Shown here piece after piece: positions 15,480 to 25,184 of a stretch of 64,000 nucleotides of DNA. Location: the NCBI RefSeq assembly GCF_022879575.1, contig NZ_CP084262.1:682001-746000 (forward strand), written 5' to 3'. Source of the DNA: Caballeronia sp. SL2Y3. GTDB lineage: Bacteria; Pseudomonadota; Gammaproteobacteria; Burkholderiales; Burkholderiaceae. Each line of letters opens with the position of its first letter. Within the stretch, counting starts at the first letter, position 1. Both the position numbers and the translations under genes were made by a program. The notes below the pieces were generated by a model that was given only the letters and a program-made list of their open reading frames with translations, had not been told where the DNA came from and did not search any database.

Positions 15480-17900
15480 ATGCCGCGCAGTCTCGATTGT
15501 TATCAGCTTGCCGTTGACCATCGCTTCGTAACGACTTGGCATCCGAAAGCGACGCGAGCCTTTGCGACCCGGCGCCCGCGACCGCTCCCGTTCGTTGGCT
15601 TGCAACTTCTCTTGTGCGTTTCGCTGGCGCGCGCAGCGCCGCCGATGTTGCCGACGGGCGGGCACTTCGTCTCCGGTAGCGGAGCCATCGCCGGCAGCGG
15701 CCAATCGCTGACGATCAATCAGGCCTCCTCCCGTGGAATCGTCGAATGGTGCGAGTTCTCTATCGGCAGCGGCCGCACTGTCACCTTTCACAACGGCTCC
15801 GGGGCGACGCTCAATCGCGTTACGGGCGGCGATGCGTCCATTATTCTCGGCCGTCTTAGCGCCACAGGAAGCGTCTATCTGATCAACCCTCAAGGCGTGA
15901 TCATCGGCCCAGGCGGCGTCGTGATAACGGGCGGACGCTTCGTCGCATCGACGCTCAACGTCGACAATCGTGCCTTCATGGGCGGAGGCTCGCTCACCTT
16001 TTCCGGCGGCGGCAACGGCGTAGTAGTGAACCTAGGGAAGATCGGTTCGTCGGGTAGCGACGTGATGCTTATATCGCGGACCGCAGTGATCAATGCGGGC
16101 GATATCGATGCTGCCAAAGGATCCGCCGAACTCGCGGCAGGCACTCAGGTTCTGTTGCAGGATTCCGCCAGCAGCCGACAAGTGTTCGTGCAGGCCGGAA
16201 GTAAGGGCAAAGCGTTGAACGCGGGCGCCATTCGCGCTGCGCAAGTCAGCCTGCAGGCCGCCGACGGTAACGTCTACGCGCTGGCTGGCAACCGTTCGGC
16301 GATCCGAGCCACAGGCACGGCGACGCGCGATGGCCATGTATGGCTCGTCGCAGAAAAGGGTGCGGTGCAGGCAGACGGCGTCATCGAGGCCGCGAACGGC
16401 GGCGGGGGCACCGTCGAAACGCGCGCGAACGAGCTGAATGTGGGCGGCGCAACAGTGACAGCCGGCACCTGGAAGCTCGACACACCCGATCTCACTATCG
16501 ACCGTGCGACCGCCAACGCGCTATCGCGCAGCCTGAGCAAAGGCACTTCCGTCGATGCACAAGCCAACGGCACGAACGCGGCAACAGGCGACCTGTCGGT
16601 CACGGGCAATGTGAACTGGACGGGCAACGCTTCGCTCGCGCTGCGTGCAGTGCATAACGTGACGATTGCGTCGAGCACGACTATCAGTAACGCGGGCGCG
16701 GGTAACCTCACGTTGCGCGCCGATGCGACTGGCGTCAATAACGCAGGCACTGTCATTAACCAGGGGGCGGTCGACTGGTCTAACAGCAGAGGGATCGTCA
16801 GTACTCTTTACGATATGAACGCTGCTTATTCGCCCGGCAAGGTGATCTCGAATCCCAAGTGGAGCGCGGCACCATACAGCGGGCTTGCCACGCAAGTTAC
16901 TGCATACAAGCTGGTCAACACGCTCGCGGATCTCGGCAGAGTTTCGCAGAATCTCGCCGGTAACTATGCACTGGGTAAGGACATCGATGCGAGCGCAAGC
17001 GGGTTTGCGAACTTCTTCAGCCCCATTGGGCCAACGGAGAACTCGCCCTTTACCGGCCAGTTCGATGGCTTCGGGCATTCTATAACCCGTCTTACCGCGG
17101 GCGGTCCAAACGCTCCCCAGCCGCAGCCCGATTACGTGGGCCTGTTCGGTATGATCGGTCCGACTGGCATCGTACGCAATCTCAATGTGGCTGCGTCAAT
17201 ATCTGGAGAAACGGGCAACACCTTCGGCATTATCGCCGCGAGAAACGATGGCACTATTGCCTATGCGAAAACATCGGGCAGTTCAGGGGGAGGTAGTTTC
17301 GGAAATGCCGGCAACGGCGGAATAGCTGGCGTGAACAATGGGTTGATCGAACGATCCTCCAGTAGCGCAGACATTGGTTATGGTGGCGGGTTGGTTGGCT
17401 GGAACACGCTGACAGGCACGGTGGTTCAATCATTCGCTAGCGGTACTACGAGTGGAGGCAATCATGGCATCCCTGGAGGTCTCGCAACAACAAACAGTGG
17501 CGTTATCAAACAATCCTATGCTACCGGCGTGGTTGCAGCTTTTGGTTACGGAGGCGGCATCGTCTCATCTAATGGCTCCACAGGAGTAGTTGAAGAATCC
17601 TTTGCGACAGGCTGGGTAGCAAGTCCTCCCGGGCTGCTGGATGAACGCCTCGGCGGTATCGCCGCAGTAAACCGAGGCAAGATAAGCAACAACGTGTATT
17701 GGGACAAGGAGACGACAACCCGAACGTCTGCGACGGGCTCCAACACAGGCTCCGCTCCGCCCAATACCAACGGGCTCACCACGGCACAGATGAGCACTCC
17801 AGCCAGTTTCGCCGGATGGAACTTGGGTGCGGGTGGCGTCTGGGCCATGCCTGCGGGAGCAAAACATCCGATATTGCAGTGGCAGGCGGCGCCTGATTGA
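15480..17900 (+). CDS. FhaB/TpsA-like exported protein with GLUG repeats (paralog 1)
   Basis: An 806-residue exported protein. A long basic n-region (about 37 residues) precedes the hydrophobic core GLQLLLCVSLARA and cleavage near residue 53; the extended leader is reminiscent of two-partner-secretion passengers. Residues about 55-190 form a filamentous-haemagglutinin-type secretion domain (SGATLNRVTGGD and YLINPQGVIIGPGG, an NPNG-like motif). A beta-helical middle follows. The C-terminal third carries GLUG-type repeats (GGIAGVNNGLIERS, GGGLVGWNTLTG, GGLATTNSGVIKQSYATG). It ends at a conserved NNVYWDKET...LQWQ segment. GCAGGAGG at 15467-15474 fixes the start. No TpsB (ShlB/FhaC) transporter is in the window. 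Well over half of positions match the protein at 49114-51456 by eye. Confidence 0.85.
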   Translation: MPRSLDCYQLAVDHRFVTTWHPKATRAFATRRPRPLPFVGLQLLLCVSLARAAPPMLPTGGHFVSGSGAIAGSGQSLTINQASSRGIVEWCEFSIGSGRTVTFHNGSGATLNRVTGGDASIILGRLSATGSVYLINPQGVIIGPGGVVITGGRFVASTLNVDNRAFMGGGSLTFSGGGNGVVVNLGKIGSSGSDVMLISRTAVINAGDIDAAKGSAELAAGTQVLLQDSASSRQVFVQAGSKGKALNAGAIRAAQVSLQAADGNVYALAGNRSAIRATGTATRDGHVWLVAEKGAVQADGVIEAANGGGGTVETRANELNVGGATVTAGTWKLDTPDLTIDRATANALSRSLSKGTSVDAQANGTNAATGDLSVTGNVNWTGNASLALRAVHNVTIASSTTISNAGAGNLTLRADATGVNNAGTVINQGAVDWSNSRGIVSTLYDMNAAYSPGKVISNPKWSAAPYSGLATQVTAYKLVNTLADLGRVSQNLAGNYALGKDIDASASGFANFFSPIGPTENSPFTGQFDGFGHSITRLTAGGPNAPQPQPDYVGLFGMIGPTGIVRNLNVAASISGETGNTFGIIAARNDGTIAYAKTSGSSGGGSFGNAGNGGIAGVNNGLIERSSSSADIGYGGGLVGWNTLTGTVVQSFASGTTSGGNHGIPGGLATTNSGVIKQSYATGVVAAFGYGGGIVSSNGSTGVVEESFATGWVASPPGLLDERLGGIAAVNRGKISNNVYWDKETTTRTSATGSNTGSAPPNTNGLTTAQMSTPASFAGWNLGAGGVWAMPAGAKHPILQWQAAPD

Positions 17901-18133
17901 TGCTTCTCGTTGCACGGTAAAGCCCATCGCGAACGCTCCGGCGGAAGTCTGCTCGCTCGCGCCGTGCGCAATCCATCCGATTATTAACTGGGGTTTGCCG
18001 TCGTTGTGGCGCGTATGCTCGGTCCCTATACTTCAAAACATGGACACGAGTTGCGGGACGCATCGCGTTTCGTCAGCTTGCGGTCGTCATTCGTCACGGC
18101 ACCGCGTGCCGAACCATAGCCGACGCCCTCACC

Positions 18134-18355
18134 ATGAACGATCTCGCCTGGGGCCTGTTCTTTTTGTTGTCCTCAATATCGGCGGTTGCGCTGCTTTCCT
18201 GCACGATCGCGACGTATCTCGACCTCTGGCATCTTCACGACGACCGGCTCGACGAGGACGGACCGCGCTTTCGCGTCTTACGCTCGACGTGGTTCTTCTA
18301 CACGAGCGCGTGCGCCTGCCTGACGTCGGTGGGATGCCTGCTCTATGTGACGTGA
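18134..18355 (+). CDS. Small two-helix membrane protein
   Basis: A 73-residue protein, MNDLAWGLFFLLSSISAVALL..., with two hydrophobic segments (about residues 5-28 and 51-71) separated by an acidic, His/Asp-rich loop (DLWHLHDDRLDEDGPRF). The ribosome site is weak. The protein character and coding bias are plausible, but I do not recognise a family. It is convergent with the LysR gene at 18382. Confidence 0.45.
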   Translation: MNDLAWGLFFLLSSISAVALLSCTIATYLDLWHLHDDRLDEDGPRFRVLRSTWFFYTSACACLTSVGCLLYVT

Positions 18356-18381
18356 TCCACGAAACGCCGGCAGCAAAGGCC

Positions 18382-19323
18382 TCAAAGCGGAAAGCCGCCC
18401 GCGAAGGCCTCGCGCAGATAGCCGATAAAAAGCGCGACGGCGCGCGGCACATGCGTCGCATAGGGCCGAACCACATAGAGCTGATCCGCGAACGCGCCCA
18501 CGGGCCGCCAGTCCGGCAGCAGCACGACGAGCTTGCCCGCCTGCACCGCAGCCTGCGCCGTGAAGTCGGGCAATAGCGCGATGCCGAGATCGTCGAGTGC
18601 CGCATCGCGCAGCAACTCGCTGTTGTTCGCGGAGAACGCGCCGTTGATCGCGAGCGTGAACGGTCCCGCCGTGGTCTTGCGCGCCCCCTTGCGCACGAAC
18701 GACCAGATGCTCGCGGCTTGCGTGCGCGGGTAGTACAGGCAGTCGTGAACGGCGAGATCGGCGGGCGTGGCGGGCGTGCCGCGCCGCCGCAAATAGGCGC
18801 GCGTCGCGACGATCACCGAATGCGTATCGCACAGCTTCCACGCGACATGCGTTTCCGGCGCCTGCGCGCTGTGACGAATGGCCAGATCGAAGCCTTCGGT
18901 CGCAATCGACGTCAGCCGGTCCGACGCCTCCAGTTGCACGCGCACTTCGGGATGCGCGTGCAGGAAGCCCGCGAGCTTCGGCACGATCTGCTGCCGCGCC
19001 AGGGCCACCGGAGCCGTCATACGAATGAGCCCGCGCGCCACGCCCGCCATCTCGCGCACGCTCGAAAAGCTCGTCGCGATCTGCGCGTAGTGCGCGCGCG
19101 TGTCGTCGACGAGCCGGCGGCCCGCTTCCGTGAAGCGCACGCTGCGCGTCGTGCGCGTGACGAGCGGCACGCCCGCCGCACGCTCCAGTTCCGCGATGCG
19201 CTGGCTCATCGCCGCCTTGCTCACCCCGAGGCGCGCCGCCGCCGCCGTATAGCTGCCTTGTTCGGCGAGCACCGTGAGCCAGTGCAGATGCGTCCAGAGC
19301 GCTTCGATCTTTTGCTCGTCCAT
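18382..19323 (-). CDS. LysR-family transcriptional regulator divergent from mmsA
   Basis: A 313-residue LysR regulator. The HTH (residues 10-60) contains EQGSYTAAAARLGVSKAAMSQRI. The effector domain (GLIRMTAPVALARQQIVPKL onward) resembles the AaeR/PtxR-like subgroup. The ATG at 19323 (MDEQKIEALW) is preferred over an in-frame TTG at 19359, because that TTG would overlap a symmetric operator-like element. It is transcribed away from the semialdehyde dehydrogenase gene over a 111-bp gap, so it is the likely regulator of that gene. Confidence 0.85.
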   Translation of the reverse strand: MDEQKIEALWTHLHWLTVLAEQGSYTAAAARLGVSKAAMSQRIAELERAAGVPLVTRTTRSVRFTEAGRRLVDDTRAHYAQIATSFSSVREMAGVARGLIRMTAPVALARQQIVPKLAGFLHAHPEVRVQLEASDRLTSIATEGFDLAIRHSAQAPETHVAWKLCDTHSVIVATRAYLRRRGTPATPADLAVHDCLYYPRTQAASIWSFVRKGARKTTAGPFTLAINGAFSANNSELLRDAALDDLGIALLPDFTAQAAVQAGKLVVLLPDWRPVGAFADQLYVVRPYATHVPRAVALFIGYLREAFAGGFPL

Positions 19324-19343
19324 GCGCGGATTGTTTGCGATAG

Positions 19344-19358
19344 TGAACAACGAGTTCA
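19344..19358. promoter_or_regulatory. Putative LysR binding site TGAAC-N5-GTTCA
   Basis: A perfect inverted repeat TGAAC (19344-19348), AACGA spacer, GTTCA (19354-19358) lies between the LysR ATG (19323) and the mmsA ATG (19435). The position and dyad symmetry fit a LysR-type site. The assignment is inferred. Confidence 0.5.
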
Positions 19359-19434
19359 ATCATAGCGCCTTTGCACGGCGCGATTCGCTTCCTACACTTG
19401 TCGTATTGCCGAAACGTTCGAGACAGGAGACGAA

Positions 19435-20946
19435 ATGCAAGCCTTCAACGATACCGCCGATGTCGTCCACTACATCCACGGCGAGCGAGTGAGCGGATCG
19501 GGCGCGCGCTCGCAGCCCATCTTCAACCCCGCGACCGGCGAGCGGCCGCGCAAGCTCGTGCTGGGCGAAGCGGCGGACGTCGAAGCGGCGGTGCAAAGCG
19601 CGAAGGCGGCGTTTCCCGCATGGCGCGACACGCCGCCCATCCGCCGTGCGCGCATCATGCAGCGCTTTCTCGAACTGATGAATCAGCACCGCGACGAACT
19701 CGCCGCGATCATCACGGCCGAGCACGGCAAAGTGTTCACGGATGCGCAAGGCGAAGTGACGCGCGGCATCGAAGTGGTCGAATTCGCGTGCGGCATTCCG
19801 CAACTGCTGAAAGGCGACTTCACGGAACAAGTCTCCACGGGCATGGACAACTGGACGCTGCGTCAGCCGCTCGGCATCGTCGCGGGCATCACGCCGTTCA
19901 ATTTTCCGTGCATGGTGCCGTGCTGGATGTTCCCGGTCGCCATTGCAACGGGCAACGCGTTCATTCTGAAGCCGAGCGAGCGCGATCCGTCCGCGTCGCT
20001 CTTCATGGCGAATCTACTGAAGAAAGCCGGCTTGCCCGACGGTATCTTCAACGTCGTTCAGGGCGACAAGGTCGTCGTGGATGCGCTGCTCGAACATCCG
20101 GACGTTCGCGCGATCAGCTTCGTCGGCTCGACGCCTATCGCGAACTACATCTACGAAACGGGCGCGAAGCACGGCAAGCGCGTGCAGGCGCTCGGCGGCG
20201 CGAAGAATCACATGGTCGTGATGCCGGATGCGGATATCGACCAGGCCGTCGATGCGCTGATCGGCGCGGCGTACGGCTCCGCGGGCGAACGTTGCATGGC
20301 GATTTCGGTTGCCGTGCTCGTGGGCGATGTCGCCGACAAGATCGTGCCGCGCCTCGCCGAACGCGCCCGTCAGCTCATCGTGAAGAATGGCATGGAGCTG
20401 GACGCCGAAATGGGCCCGATCGTCACGCGCGCCGCGCTCGAACGCATCGAGGGTTATATCGCGATGGGCGTGGACGAAGGCGCGCAACTCGTCGTCGACG
20501 GACGCGGCCTGAAAGTGCCGGGCCACGAAGACGGCTTCTTCACGGGCGGCACGCTGTTCGACCACGTGAAGCCGGAAATGCGCATCTACAAGGAAGAGAT
20601 CTTCGGGCCGGTGCTCGCATGCGTGCGCGCGAAGGACTTCAGCGAAGCGGTGGACCTCGTCAACGCGCACGAGTTCGGCAACGGCGTCGCATGCTACACG
20701 CGCGATGGACACATCGCTCGCGAGTTCGGCCGACGCATCGAAGTGGGCATGGTGGGCATCAACGTGCCGATTCCGGTGCCGATGGCATGGCACGGCTTCG
20801 GCGGCTGGAAGCGTTCGCTCTTCGGCGACACGCATGCTTACGGCGAAGAGGGCGTGCGCTTCTATACGAAGCAGAAGTCGATCATGCAGCGTTGGCCCGA
20901 AAGCACGGAGAAGGGCGCGGAATTCGTGATGCCGACCGCGAAGTAA
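19435..20946 (+). CDS. mmsA: CoA-acylating methylmalonate-semialdehyde dehydrogenase
   Basis: A 503-residue aldehyde dehydrogenase. It oxidises (methyl)malonate semialdehyde to propionyl-CoA or acetyl-CoA with CO2 release, in valine, inositol or beta-alanine breakdown. Catalytic C287 is in [14 protein letters not shown], and the oxyanion Asn is in PFNFPCM (residue 156). The general-base glutamate of ordinary ALDHs is missing: the segment reads QALGGAKNH, which is characteristic of CoA-dependent MMSDHs. It is divergent from a LysR gene; mmsB and iol genes are not adjacent, so the feeding pathway is unclear. Confidence 0.93.
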   Translation: MQAFNDTADVVHYIHGERVSGSGARSQPIFNPATGERPRKLVLGEAADVEAAVQSAKAAFPAWRDTPPIRRARIMQRFLELMNQHRDELAAIITAEHGKVFTDAQGEVTRGIEVVEFACGIPQLLKGDFTEQVSTGMDNWTLRQPLGIVAGITPFNFPCMVPCWMFPVAIATGNAFILKPSERDPSASLFMANLLKKAGLPDGIFNVVQGDKVVVDALLEHPDVRAISFVGSTPIANYIYETGAKHGKRVQALGGAKNHMVVMPDADIDQAVDALIGAAYGSAGERCMAISVAVLVGDVADKIVPRLAERARQLIVKNGMELDAEMGPIVTRAALERIEGYIAMGVDEGAQLVVDGRGLKVPGHEDGFFTGGTLFDHVKPEMRIYKEEIFGPVLACVRAKDFSEAVDLVNAHEFGNGVACYTRDGHIAREFGRRIEVGMVGINVPIPVPMAWHGFGGWKRSLFGDTHAYGEEGVRFYTKQKSIMQRWPESTEKGAEFVMPTAK

Positions 20947-20967
20947 TATAGAAGTGCATGAGCTTGG

Positions 20968-20998
20968 CGCCCGCTGACTTCTCGGAATTCAGCGGGCG
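20968..20998 (+). terminator. GC-rich hairpin after mmsA
   Basis: A perfect 10-bp stem, CGCCCGCTGA (20968-20977) with TCAGCGGGCG (20989-20998), has an 11-nt loop. It lies 22 bp after the mmsA stop. It is followed by only TT and a GT-rich stretch, so it may be a weak or factor-assisted terminator. Confidence 0.6.
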
Positions 20999-21042
20999 TT
21001 GTGCGTTGTGCGTGCCGGTTGACCGCGTGAGAGGACACTCGA

Positions 21043-22167
21043 ATGACTCAGCAGACCAGACACAACACCTTGATGCCCTTGCTCGGCATCACGAAGCCGA
21101 TCATTCAGGCGCCGATGGCAGGCGTCAGCACGCCCGCGCTCGCGGCGGCCGTATCGAATGCGGGCGGGCTCGGCTCGCTCGGCGTCGGCGCGATGAACGC
21201 GGAAGGCGCGCGCAGCGTGATCCGCGAAACGCGCGCGCTGACCGACAAGCCGTTCAACATCAACGTGTTCTGCCATCGTCCGGCGCAGGCGAATGAGGCC
21301 GTCGAGAAGGCATGGATCGACTGGCTTGCCCCGCTTTTCGCGCAGTACGACGCGAAACCGCCGCAAAAGCTCGCCGAAATCTATACGAGCTTCGTCGTCG
21401 ACGATGCCATGCTGAAGGTGTTCCTCGAAGAGAAGCCTGCCATCGTGAGCTTTCATTTCGGACTGCCATCTAATGACGCGATAGACGCGTTGCGCAACGC
21501 CGGCATTACGCTGATGGCCGCCGCCACCAATCTGCGCGAAGCTGAACAGGTGGCTGCCGCGGGCATGGATGCGATCATCGCGCAGGGCGTCGAAGCGGGC
21601 GGGCATCGCGGCGTCTTCGACACCGAAGCCGACGACGACCGTATCGGAACGTTCGCGCTCACGCGCCTGATCGCCCGCAAGTTCGACATGCCCGTGATCG
21701 CGGCGGGCGGCATCATGGATGGCGCGGGCATCGCGGCGGCGCTCGCGCTCGGCGCGCAGGCGGCGCAAATGGGCACGGCCTTCGTGCCTTGCACGGAGAC
21801 GTCGATCGACGTCGGTTTTCGCCGTGCCATCCTGAGCGATGCCGCGAATCGCACGACGTTCACCGCAGCGATCTCGGGCCGCGTCGCGCGTGGCCTCGTC
21901 AACAAGTTCACGGAGCTCGGCCGCAGCGCGGGCGCGCCGGCGCATCCGGATTATCCGATCACCTACGACGCCGGCAAGGCACTGCACGCGGCGGCCAAGG
22001 CGAAGGGCGAGTTCGGCTACGGCGCGCAGTGGGCGGGGCAAGCCGCGGCGCTCGCGCGCGAGATGCGGGCTGCGGAATTGATGGCGCAATTGAGCGCCGA
22101 ACTGGAGGAGAGCATCGGCGAGCTTCAGCAATACGCACATGCTTTGCGCATGACATCGACGCTGTAA
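21043..22167 (+). CDS. Nitronate monooxygenase
   Basis: A 374-residue FMN-dependent TIM-barrel oxygenase that oxidises alkyl nitronates such as propionate-3-nitronate. Diagnostic segments are IIQAPMAGVSTP at the start, GVEAGGHRG with H188, MPVIAAGGIMDG and GAQAAQMGTAFVPCTE. The length fits the family. It is followed 88 bp downstream by the TauD-type gene on the same strand. Whether it belongs to that sulfur-scavenging unit or is separate cannot be told from spacing alone. Confidence 0.88.
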   Translation: MTQQTRHNTLMPLLGITKPIIQAPMAGVSTPALAAAVSNAGGLGSLGVGAMNAEGARSVIRETRALTDKPFNINVFCHRPAQANEAVEKAWIDWLAPLFAQYDAKPPQKLAEIYTSFVVDDAMLKVFLEEKPAIVSFHFGLPSNDAIDALRNAGITLMAAATNLREAEQVAAAGMDAIIAQGVEAGGHRGVFDTEADDDRIGTFALTRLIARKFDMPVIAAGGIMDGAGIAAALALGAQAAQMGTAFVPCTETSIDVGFRRAILSDAANRTTFTAAISGRVARGLVNKFTELGRSAGAPAHPDYPITYDAGKALHAAAKAKGEFGYGAQWAGQAAALAREMRAAELMAQLSAELEESIGELQQYAHALRMTSTL

Positions 22168-22255
22168 AGCTAAGTCGAAACGCTTCGTTGGTCAGGCGGT
22201 GGCGAGATGCTTCAATGTTTTCTCCCAGCCGACACCAGGATCAACGGAGCCCACG

Positions 22256-23206
22256 ATGTCCGATACCGTTTCGCTCGCCAACGAATCTTCCAGCGACGCC
22301 GCACGCCAGCCCGCCACGTCACACGAGCCGTTTCAGGTCCGCCCGATAGGCGGGCGCATCGGTGCCGAAGTGCGTGGCGTGACGCTCTCGGCGGATCTCG
22401 ACGATGCCGCCATCGGCGTCATCAACGCGGCGCTGCTTCGACATAAGGTGCTGTTCTTTCGCGGCCAGTCGCATCTCGACGACGCCGCGCAGGAAGCCTT
22501 CGCCGCCCGCTTCGGCGAAACGGTCGCGCATCCGACGGTGCCCTCGCTTGCGGGCAGCAGCCGCCTGCTTGAACTCGACTCGAAGCACGGCGCGCGCGCG
22601 AACTCGTGGCATACGGATGTCACCTTCGTCGATGCCTATCCGAAGATTTCGATTCTTCGCGGCGTGGTGATTCCGCCCGCAGGCGGCGACACGGTCTGGG
22701 CCAACACGGCAGCCGCATACGAACACTTGCCGCAAGCGTTGCGCGAACTCGCCGATAGCTTGTGGGCGCTGCATACAAACGCCTACGACTACGCCGCCGC
22801 GCGCAATACGCCGGACACCGAAGCGGACCGCGAGTACCGCCAGCAGTTCACGTCCACGCTGTACGAGACCGAGCATCCGGTGGTGCGCGTGCATCCGGAG
22901 ACGGGCGAGCGCACGCTCGTTCTCGGGCACTTCGTGCAGCGGTTCATCGGCTTGTCGCAGCGGGATTCCGACCGGCTGCTCGCGATCTTTCACGATCACG
23001 TTACGCGTCTTGAGAACACGGTGCGCTGGCGCTGGACGCAGGGCGACGTCGCGATCTGGGACAACCGCGCGACGCAGCACTATGCGGTGAACGATTACGG
23101 CGACGCGCATCGCGTGGTGCGGCGCGCGACCGTGCATGGCGATGTGCCTGTTGGCATCGACGGACGCACGAGCCGTATCGTCAAGCGCGAGACGCGCACG
23201 CATTGA
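22256..23206 (+). CDS. TauD/TfdA family alpha-ketoglutarate-dependent dioxygenase
   Basis: A 316-residue Fe(II)/2-oxoglutarate dioxygenase. The metal triad is visible as H119-T-D121 (NSWHTDVTF) and H275 in WDNRATQHYAVNDYG. The 2-oxoglutarate arginine lies in HRVVRRATVHGD. The VRWRWTQGDVAIWDNR block matches taurine/alkylsulfate dioxygenases closely. ATG 22256 starts the family domain. Immediately downstream lies a sulfonate-type ABC importer, so the enzyme probably releases sulfite from a sulfonate or sulfate from an alkyl sulfate ester. It could be TauD-like or AtsK-like; sequence alone does not decide. Confidence 0.88.
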   Translation: MSDTVSLANESSSDAARQPATSHEPFQVRPIGGRIGAEVRGVTLSADLDDAAIGVINAALLRHKVLFFRGQSHLDDAAQEAFAARFGETVAHPTVPSLAGSSRLLELDSKHGARANSWHTDVTFVDAYPKISILRGVVIPPAGGDTVWANTAAAYEHLPQALRELADSLWALHTNAYDYAAARNTPDTEADREYRQQFTSTLYETEHPVVRVHPETGERTLVLGHFVQRFIGLSQRDSDRLLAIFHDHVTRLENTVRWRWTQGDVAIWDNRATQHYAVNDYGDAHRVVRRATVHGDVPVGIDGRTSRIVKRETRTH

Positions 23207-23241
23207 TCTTTGCCGACGCCCTCCACTCTAGCGATCAAGCG

Positions 23242-24318
23242 ATGAAATCGAGCAGACTCTCTGTCCTCATCACACGCAGTCTCGCCGCGTGGTTCGGCGC
23301 GGCATTGTTGTGCGCCGCGCATGCGGCGCAGCCCGACGTCGTGCGCATCGGCGTCGCACAGCAAGGCATGGGCGATCCCCCGACGTTCGGCGGCTCGCCT
23401 GCCGCGACCGCGCAATTGCAGCATCGCGTGGAAGATGCGTTGAAGCCCGAGCACATCAATGTGCAATGGCTCTTCTTCAAAGGCGCGGGACCCGCCGTGA
23501 ACGAGGCGCTCGCGAACAAGCAGGTCGACTTCGCGTATCAGGGCGATTTGCCCTCGGTGCTCGGACGCGCCAACGGACTCAAGACGCATTTGTTGCTCGC
23601 GTCGAACGTGCGCACCGGCGTGTATCTGGCGGTGCCGCCGGATTCCGACATCAAGGGCGTGAAGGACCTGAAGGGCAAGCGCGTCGGAATATTTAGGGGT
23701 ACGAATCTACAGCTCGTGACGGACAACGTGCTCAAGGAGAACGGACTGAGCGAGCGGGATTTGCGCGTCATCAATCTCGATACGGCAGCGGCGCAGGCGG
23801 CGCTCGCATCGAAGGGCGTGGATGCGGTGTTCCTCGACTATTCGCTGTTCAAGTTGCAGCGTCAGGGCCTGGCGAAGATCGTCTACGCGTCGCGCAATGA
23901 CGGCTTGCAGTTGACGCGCCAGGCGCATTTGCTCGTGCTGGAAGACTTCGAGCACGCGCATCCCGATACGGTGCAGAAAGTGGTGACGGCGGTCGTGCAG
24001 GCGGCGCAATGGTCGTCGGATGAAGCGAACCGCAACGCGCTCTTCGCGCTGTGGGCGAAAAGCGGCGTGCCGGTCGAATCGTGGCAGGCCGAGTATGCGA
24101 ACCAGCCGATGAAGGAACGCATGTCGCCGCTCATCGATCCGTTTCTGGTCGCGCGCTATCAGGCCGTCGCCGACGACGCGCTGCGCCTCAATCTGATCCG
24201 TCAGCCCGTCAGCGTCAACGGCTGGTTCGAGCCGAAGTATCTCGACCAAGCCATCAAGTCGCTGAACCTCGATGGCTACTGGCCGCGCTTCGATGCGTCA
24301 GGCAAGCCGCAGGCGTGA
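23242..24318 (+). CDS. Sulfonate-type ABC transporter substrate-binding protein
   Basis: A 358-residue periplasmic binding protein. The signal peptide ends near residue 29 (AALLCAAHA|AQPDVVRIG). The NMT1/SsuA/TauA-like fold is shown by VNEALANKQVDFAYQGDLPSVLGRANG, DLKGKRVGIFRGTNLQLV and GVDAVFLDYSLF. It starts 35 bp after the dioxygenase and is followed by two permeases and an ATPase. The ligand is probably an organosulfur anion, inferred from the neighbouring TauD-type enzyme. Confidence 0.87.
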   Translation: MKSSRLSVLITRSLAAWFGAALLCAAHAAQPDVVRIGVAQQGMGDPPTFGGSPAATAQLQHRVEDALKPEHINVQWLFFKGAGPAVNEALANKQVDFAYQGDLPSVLGRANGLKTHLLLASNVRTGVYLAVPPDSDIKGVKDLKGKRVGIFRGTNLQLVTDNVLKENGLSERDLRVINLDTAAAQAALASKGVDAVFLDYSLFKLQRQGLAKIVYASRNDGLQLTRQAHLLVLEDFEHAHPDTVQKVVTAVVQAAQWSSDEANRNALFALWAKSGVPVESWQAEYANQPMKERMSPLIDPFLVARYQAVADDALRLNLIRQPVSVNGWFEPKYLDQAIKSLNLDGYWPRFDASGKPQA

Positions 24319-24347
24319 CGCGCTCAACCTTCACGGAGAACAGGCTC

Positions 24348-25175
24348 ATGGCGAACACACTGTCCCGCACGTTGCCAACGGCTGCGCCCGCCCGCTCTCG
24401 CGTGTTCAGCGCGCAGACGCTGCGCGCGGCCGGATGGACCGCGCTTCCCTGGCTTCTGCCCGTTCTGTGCGCGGTGTTGTGGGTGCTCGGCGCGCGCTTC
24501 GGATGGATTTCCGCGCAGGTCTTGCCGGCGCCCGCGCTCGTCTTCGAAACGCTCGGCGCGCTCGCCAGAAGCGGCGAATTATGGACGCATCTGGCCGCGA
24601 GCCTCTCGCGCGTGGCGGTCGGCTTCATCGGCGGCGTCGCGCTCGGCGTCGCGCTGGGTGCGGCGCTCGGTTTGTCGCGCTCGCTCGAAGCTTATGTGCT
24701 GCCGAGCTTCAATGCCATCGTGCAGGTGCCCGTGCTCGGATGGCTTCCGTTTCTGATGATCGTCGTCGGCATCGGCGAGCCGTTGAAGTATCTGCTGATC
24801 GGCCATGCCGCGCTGGTGCCCGTCACGCTGAGCACGCTTCAGGGCTTCCGCGATACGCCGCCCGCGCTGCGCGAAGTCGCGTCCGTGTATCGCTATTCGC
24901 GCTGGCAGACCATTCTTCACGTCACGCTGCCCGCCGCCATTCCGATGATCGGCACCGGCGTGCGCCTCGCGTTCACAAAGGCGTGGCTTACGCTCGTCGT
25001 GGTGGAACTCGTCGCGTCGTCGGAAGGGCTCGGGTATCTGATCGTGTATGGCCGCCAGCTTTTCCAGCTCGATCTCGTGTTGGCGTCGGTGCTGATCGTG
25101 GGCGCGATCGGTTTCATCGCGGATCGCTCGCTCGGCGCGGTGGAACGCAGGCTGAATCGCGCGAACGCGAGTTGA
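24348..25175 (+). CDS. ABC transporter permease (SsuC/TauC type), subunit 1
   Basis: A 275-residue membrane permease with about six helices. The BPD_transp_1 EAA loop is visible as REVASVYRYSRWQTILHVTLPAAIP. SFNAIVQVPVLGWLPFLMIVVGIG resembles SsuC/TauC permeases. ATG 24348 follows the binding-protein stop by 29 bp with a CGGAGAAC ribosome site. A second, different permease follows, which implies a heterodimeric membrane channel instead of the usual homodimer. Confidence 0.88.
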   Translation: MANTLSRTLPTAAPARSRVFSAQTLRAAGWTALPWLLPVLCAVLWVLGARFGWISAQVLPAPALVFETLGALARSGELWTHLAASLSRVAVGFIGGVALGVALGAALGLSRSLEAYVLPSFNAIVQVPVLGWLPFLMIVVGIGEPLKYLLIGHAALVPVTLSTLQGFRDTPPALREVASVYRYSRWQTILHVTLPAAIPMIGTGVRLAFTKAWLTLVVVELVASSEGLGYLIVYGRQLFQLDLVLASVLIVGAIGFIADRSLGAVERRLNRANAS

Positions 25176-25184
25176 GGAGCCGAC

